The notes beneath the pieces were generated by a model. That model was not told the DNA's origin and did no database searches. It was given only the letters and a program-made list of their open reading frames with translations. From positions 1-6,000 of the forward strand of contig CAKZYM010000481.1 of the NCBI GenBank assembly GCA_937884685.1: a stretch of 6,000 bases of DNA. The letters run 5' to 3'. Positions 4,126 to 6,000 of this stretch are shown one piece after another. Every line of letters starts with the position of its first letter. Positions within the stretch are counted from its first letter, which is position 1. This DNA is from an uncultured Calothrix sp. (GTDB lineage Bacteria; Cyanobacteriota; Cyanobacteriia; Cyanobacteriales; Nostocaceae). The translations under genes were made by a program, and so were the position numbers.

Positions 4126-6000
4126 ATGAACACTTCCGACAAACTAACTTGGCTCCAAGAAGGTACTGCTTTAGGAATTCTTGAAACTGAACCTTTATCA
4201 GCAATTGCTGAAGCTGTTGAAGAAAAAATTATTCCAGAAAATGAGCGTTTATTTGCAGAAGAAACTGCACCAGAAGCGCTTTATATATTATTAGAAGGTC
4301 AAGTAGAAAGTAGTAGTGAAGACAAAAGTAATCACACTCTCAATTGTGGTTTACTTCCCGGTACAATAATCAATCTTCAAGAGTTAACTTTGGATGAGTT
4401 AACTAAGTGTTCTGTTACATCTTTGAGCGAATCTTGTTTTTGGATAATACCTGCTGATAAATTTAAGGAATTAGTGACAAAATATCCTCAAATTCAAAAA
4501 AGTATTTCTCGTGGATTAGCTCAAGAAGTTGCTCAGCTAGAATCTGCGCTTAATTACGAACAAGAACGCTCGATTGCTTTACGTCCTTATTTAATTACTA
4601 AAGCACAACGAGGAGTTGTAGGAAGTAGTCGTTATGCTATGAAGTTGCGAGAACAAATTCGTCAAGCTTCTGACAATAGAGAATCTATTTTAATATTTGG
4701 CGAACCTGGTTTAGAAAAAGATAATATTGCTGCTTTAATTCACTTTGGTTCGGATTTTCGTCGAGAAGCAATTATTAAAGTAGATTGTGGTATTTTACAG
4801 ACTAGCGGTGCGGATTTATTTGGACGTGTGGGGGGAAAAGCGGGGTTAATTAGATGGTTGGGGGAAGGTACTTTAGTCTTAAATAATATTCAGGAAACAC
4901 CTGCGGAATTATTACCGAAATTAGCTGAATTTATCGAAACTGGTAGTTATAAACCGGTGACTCGGGAAGGACAACCCGAACCCGAATCTTATATAAATAA
5001 AGCTAGAATTTTAATTATTTCAGAACAAGCTCAACCGTTAATTCAAAAAGCTGTTGATAAAACTATTAAAGCTCCACCGGTACGAGTTCGGAAAAAAGAT
5101 ATTAAAGCGATTGTTGAATACAATATTAGTCTTTACTGTCGTCAGGAAGGAATTAATAAACCAAGGGTGACACCGGAAGCTTTACGAAGATTACAGTCTT
5201 ATGATTTTCCCGGTAATTTAAAAGAGTTAAAAAGCTTGGTAGAAAGAGCGATTGTCCAAGCTGATGGAGCAAAACAATTAACGGAAGAGATTTTTTGGTC
5301 TGCTGATACTAAGAAAAAACGGTTTCGCTTCAATTTATTAAATGGTTATCCCCGATTAAGAAAGTTTCTTCGCAGTCCTTGGTTCCCGGATAGGATAAAT
5401 TACGGTTTTACTTTCGTTGCTTTTGCGGTTCTTGTGGGAATTTTATTTTTAGGACCGCAAACCAGAGATAAGAATTTCGGATTAAATCTATTTTGGGCTT
5501 GGTGGTGGCCGTTTTTTCTGTTTCTCTTCCCGTTTTTAGGACGGATTTGGTGCGCGTTTTGTCCGTTTATGATTTACGGTGAAGTTACGCAGAAGTTATC
5601 ATTATGGCTGTTTCCGAGAAAACTTCAATCCTGGCCGAGACAGCAAGCGGAAAAATGGGGTGGATGGTTTTTATTCGCGATGTTTACTCTCATTTTTCTT
5701 TGGGAAGAGTTATGGAATTTAGAAAATACAGCTTATTTAAGTGCTTGTTTGCTGTTATTAATTACCGCTGGAGCAATGATTTGCTCGGCTATTTTTGAAA
5801 GAAGATTTTGGTGTCGATATTTATGTCCGATTGGGGGAATGAATGGCTTGTTTGCTAAGCTATCAATGACGGAATTAAGAGCGCAACAAGGTATTTGTTC
5901 TGCCAGTTGCAATACCTATCAATGTTATAAAGGTGGCCCGGAAAAAGGTGAAGGGCTGGAAACAAATGGCTGTCCTTTGTATTCTCATCCCGCACAATTG
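4126..6000 (+). CDS. CRP-like / degenerate sigma-54-type AAA+ / NapH-NosR-like membrane Fe-S fusion protein (3' end beyond window)
   Basis: Open for 625 codons with no stop before the edge. Residues about 10-130 form a cyclic-nucleotide-binding-like beta-barrel (EALYILLEGQVESSSE, 50-65). The phosphate-binding cassette lacks the usual FGE and arginine (80-98 read TIINLQ...DELTKCSVTS), so cAMP binding is doubtful. Residues 165-390 match a sigma-54-activator AAA+ domain, but Walker A reads GEPGLEKD (192-199), the GAFTGA loop is missing between LFG (231-233) and GTL (248), and Walker B ends in Asn253-Asn254. FPGNLKEL (361-368) keeps the family's C-terminal signature. No helix-turn-helix follows. 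Instead come about four membrane helices (426-444, 456-474, 511-527, 537-557) with CxxCP (Cys476, Cys479) after helix 2 and CxxxCP (Cys563, Cys567) after helix 4. A ferredoxin-type cluster follows (Cys591, 595, 600, 616), as in NapH/NosR/CcoG. Likely membrane-bound with cytosolic sensor and Fe-S domains. The role is inferred as redox-linked signalling or electron transfer. Confidence 0.9.
   Translation, partial: MNTSDKLTWLQEGTALGILETEPLSAIAEAVEEKIIPENERLFAEETAPEALYILLEGQVESSSEDKSNHTLNCGLLPGTIINLQELTLDELTKCSVTSLSESCFWIIPADKFKELVTKYPQIQKSISRGLAQEVAQLESALNYEQERSIALRPYLITKAQRGVVGSSRYAMKLREQIRQASDNRESILIFGEPGLEKDNIAALIHFGSDFRREAIIKVDCGILQTSGADLFGRVGGKAGLIRWLGEGTLVLNNIQETPAELLPKLAEFIETGSYKPVTREGQPEPESYINKARILIISEQAQPLIQKAVDKTIKAPPVRVRKKDIKAIVEYNISLYCRQEGINKPRVTPEALRRLQSYDFPGNLKELKSLVERAIVQADGAKQLTEEIFWSADTKKKRFRFNLLNGYPRLRKFLRSPWFPDRINYGFTFVAFAVLVGILFLGPQTRDKNFGLNLFWAWWWPFFLFLFPFLGRIWCAFCPFMIYGEVTQKLSLWLFPRKLQSWPRQQAEKWGGWFLFAMFTLIFLWEELWNLENTAYLSACLLLLITAGAMICSAIFERRFWCRYLCPIGGMNGLFAKLSMTELRAQQGICSASCNTYQCYKGGPEKGEGLETNGCPLYSHPAQL

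Noticed and set aside
5604..5798. Plus-strand 64-residue frame inside the fusion gene
   Set aside because: It is a shadow of the long frame from 4126, which carries the cysteine motifs and membrane helices across the same bases.

Overview
The window looks cyanobacterial, most likely from a filamentous, multicellular lineage. The evidence is an IlvD protein of cyanobacterial type, an Uma2-family (DUF820) gene of the kind that proliferates in these genomes, and the short dispersed hairpin repeats typical of cyanobacterial intergenic DNA. Base composition is AT-rich. The genus is inference and I cannot fix it. My manual scan found no GATC anywhere in the 6 kb, so the HIP1 octamer (GCGATCGC) is also absent.

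Layout. Positions 1-194 are a leader with three AGCGCT-centred palindromes. Positions 195-1868 hold a complete ilvD (dihydroxy-acid dehydratase, branched-chain amino acid synthesis). A repeat-bearing spacer follows, then an Uma2-family putative endonuclease gene (best start 2060, end 2623). Positions 2624-3346 are a scrambled second edition of the same gene pair. A dispersed hairpin repeat abuts a 5'-truncated copy of the last 104 ilvD codons (2755-3071), followed by a hairpin element (3135-3196) and a 5'-truncated copy of the last 42 codons of an Uma2 gene (3198-3323). On the minus strand, 3794-3347 is an SMI1/KNR4 (SUKH) gene with an apparent 2-base frameshift near its start. Positions 3831-3864 are an inverted copy of the hairpin repeat at 2720-2753, so the two copies bracket the rearranged block. 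Positions 3869-3970 can fold into a compact multi-hairpin structure.

From 4126 to the window edge runs a large unfinished gene, open for 625 codons. It fuses a CRP-like sensor domain, a sigma-54-activator-type AAA+ domain whose ATPase motifs are eroded, and a NapH/NosR-like four-helix membrane iron-sulfur module.

The genes do not form one pathway. ilvD is housekeeping. The middle is a small rearranged accessory zone whose breakpoint coincides with a repeat edge. The last gene looks like a membrane redox-linked signalling or electron-transfer protein. The best candidates for a closer look are that fusion protein, the ilvD-uma2 partial duplication with its mostly synonymous divergence, and the absence of GATC.
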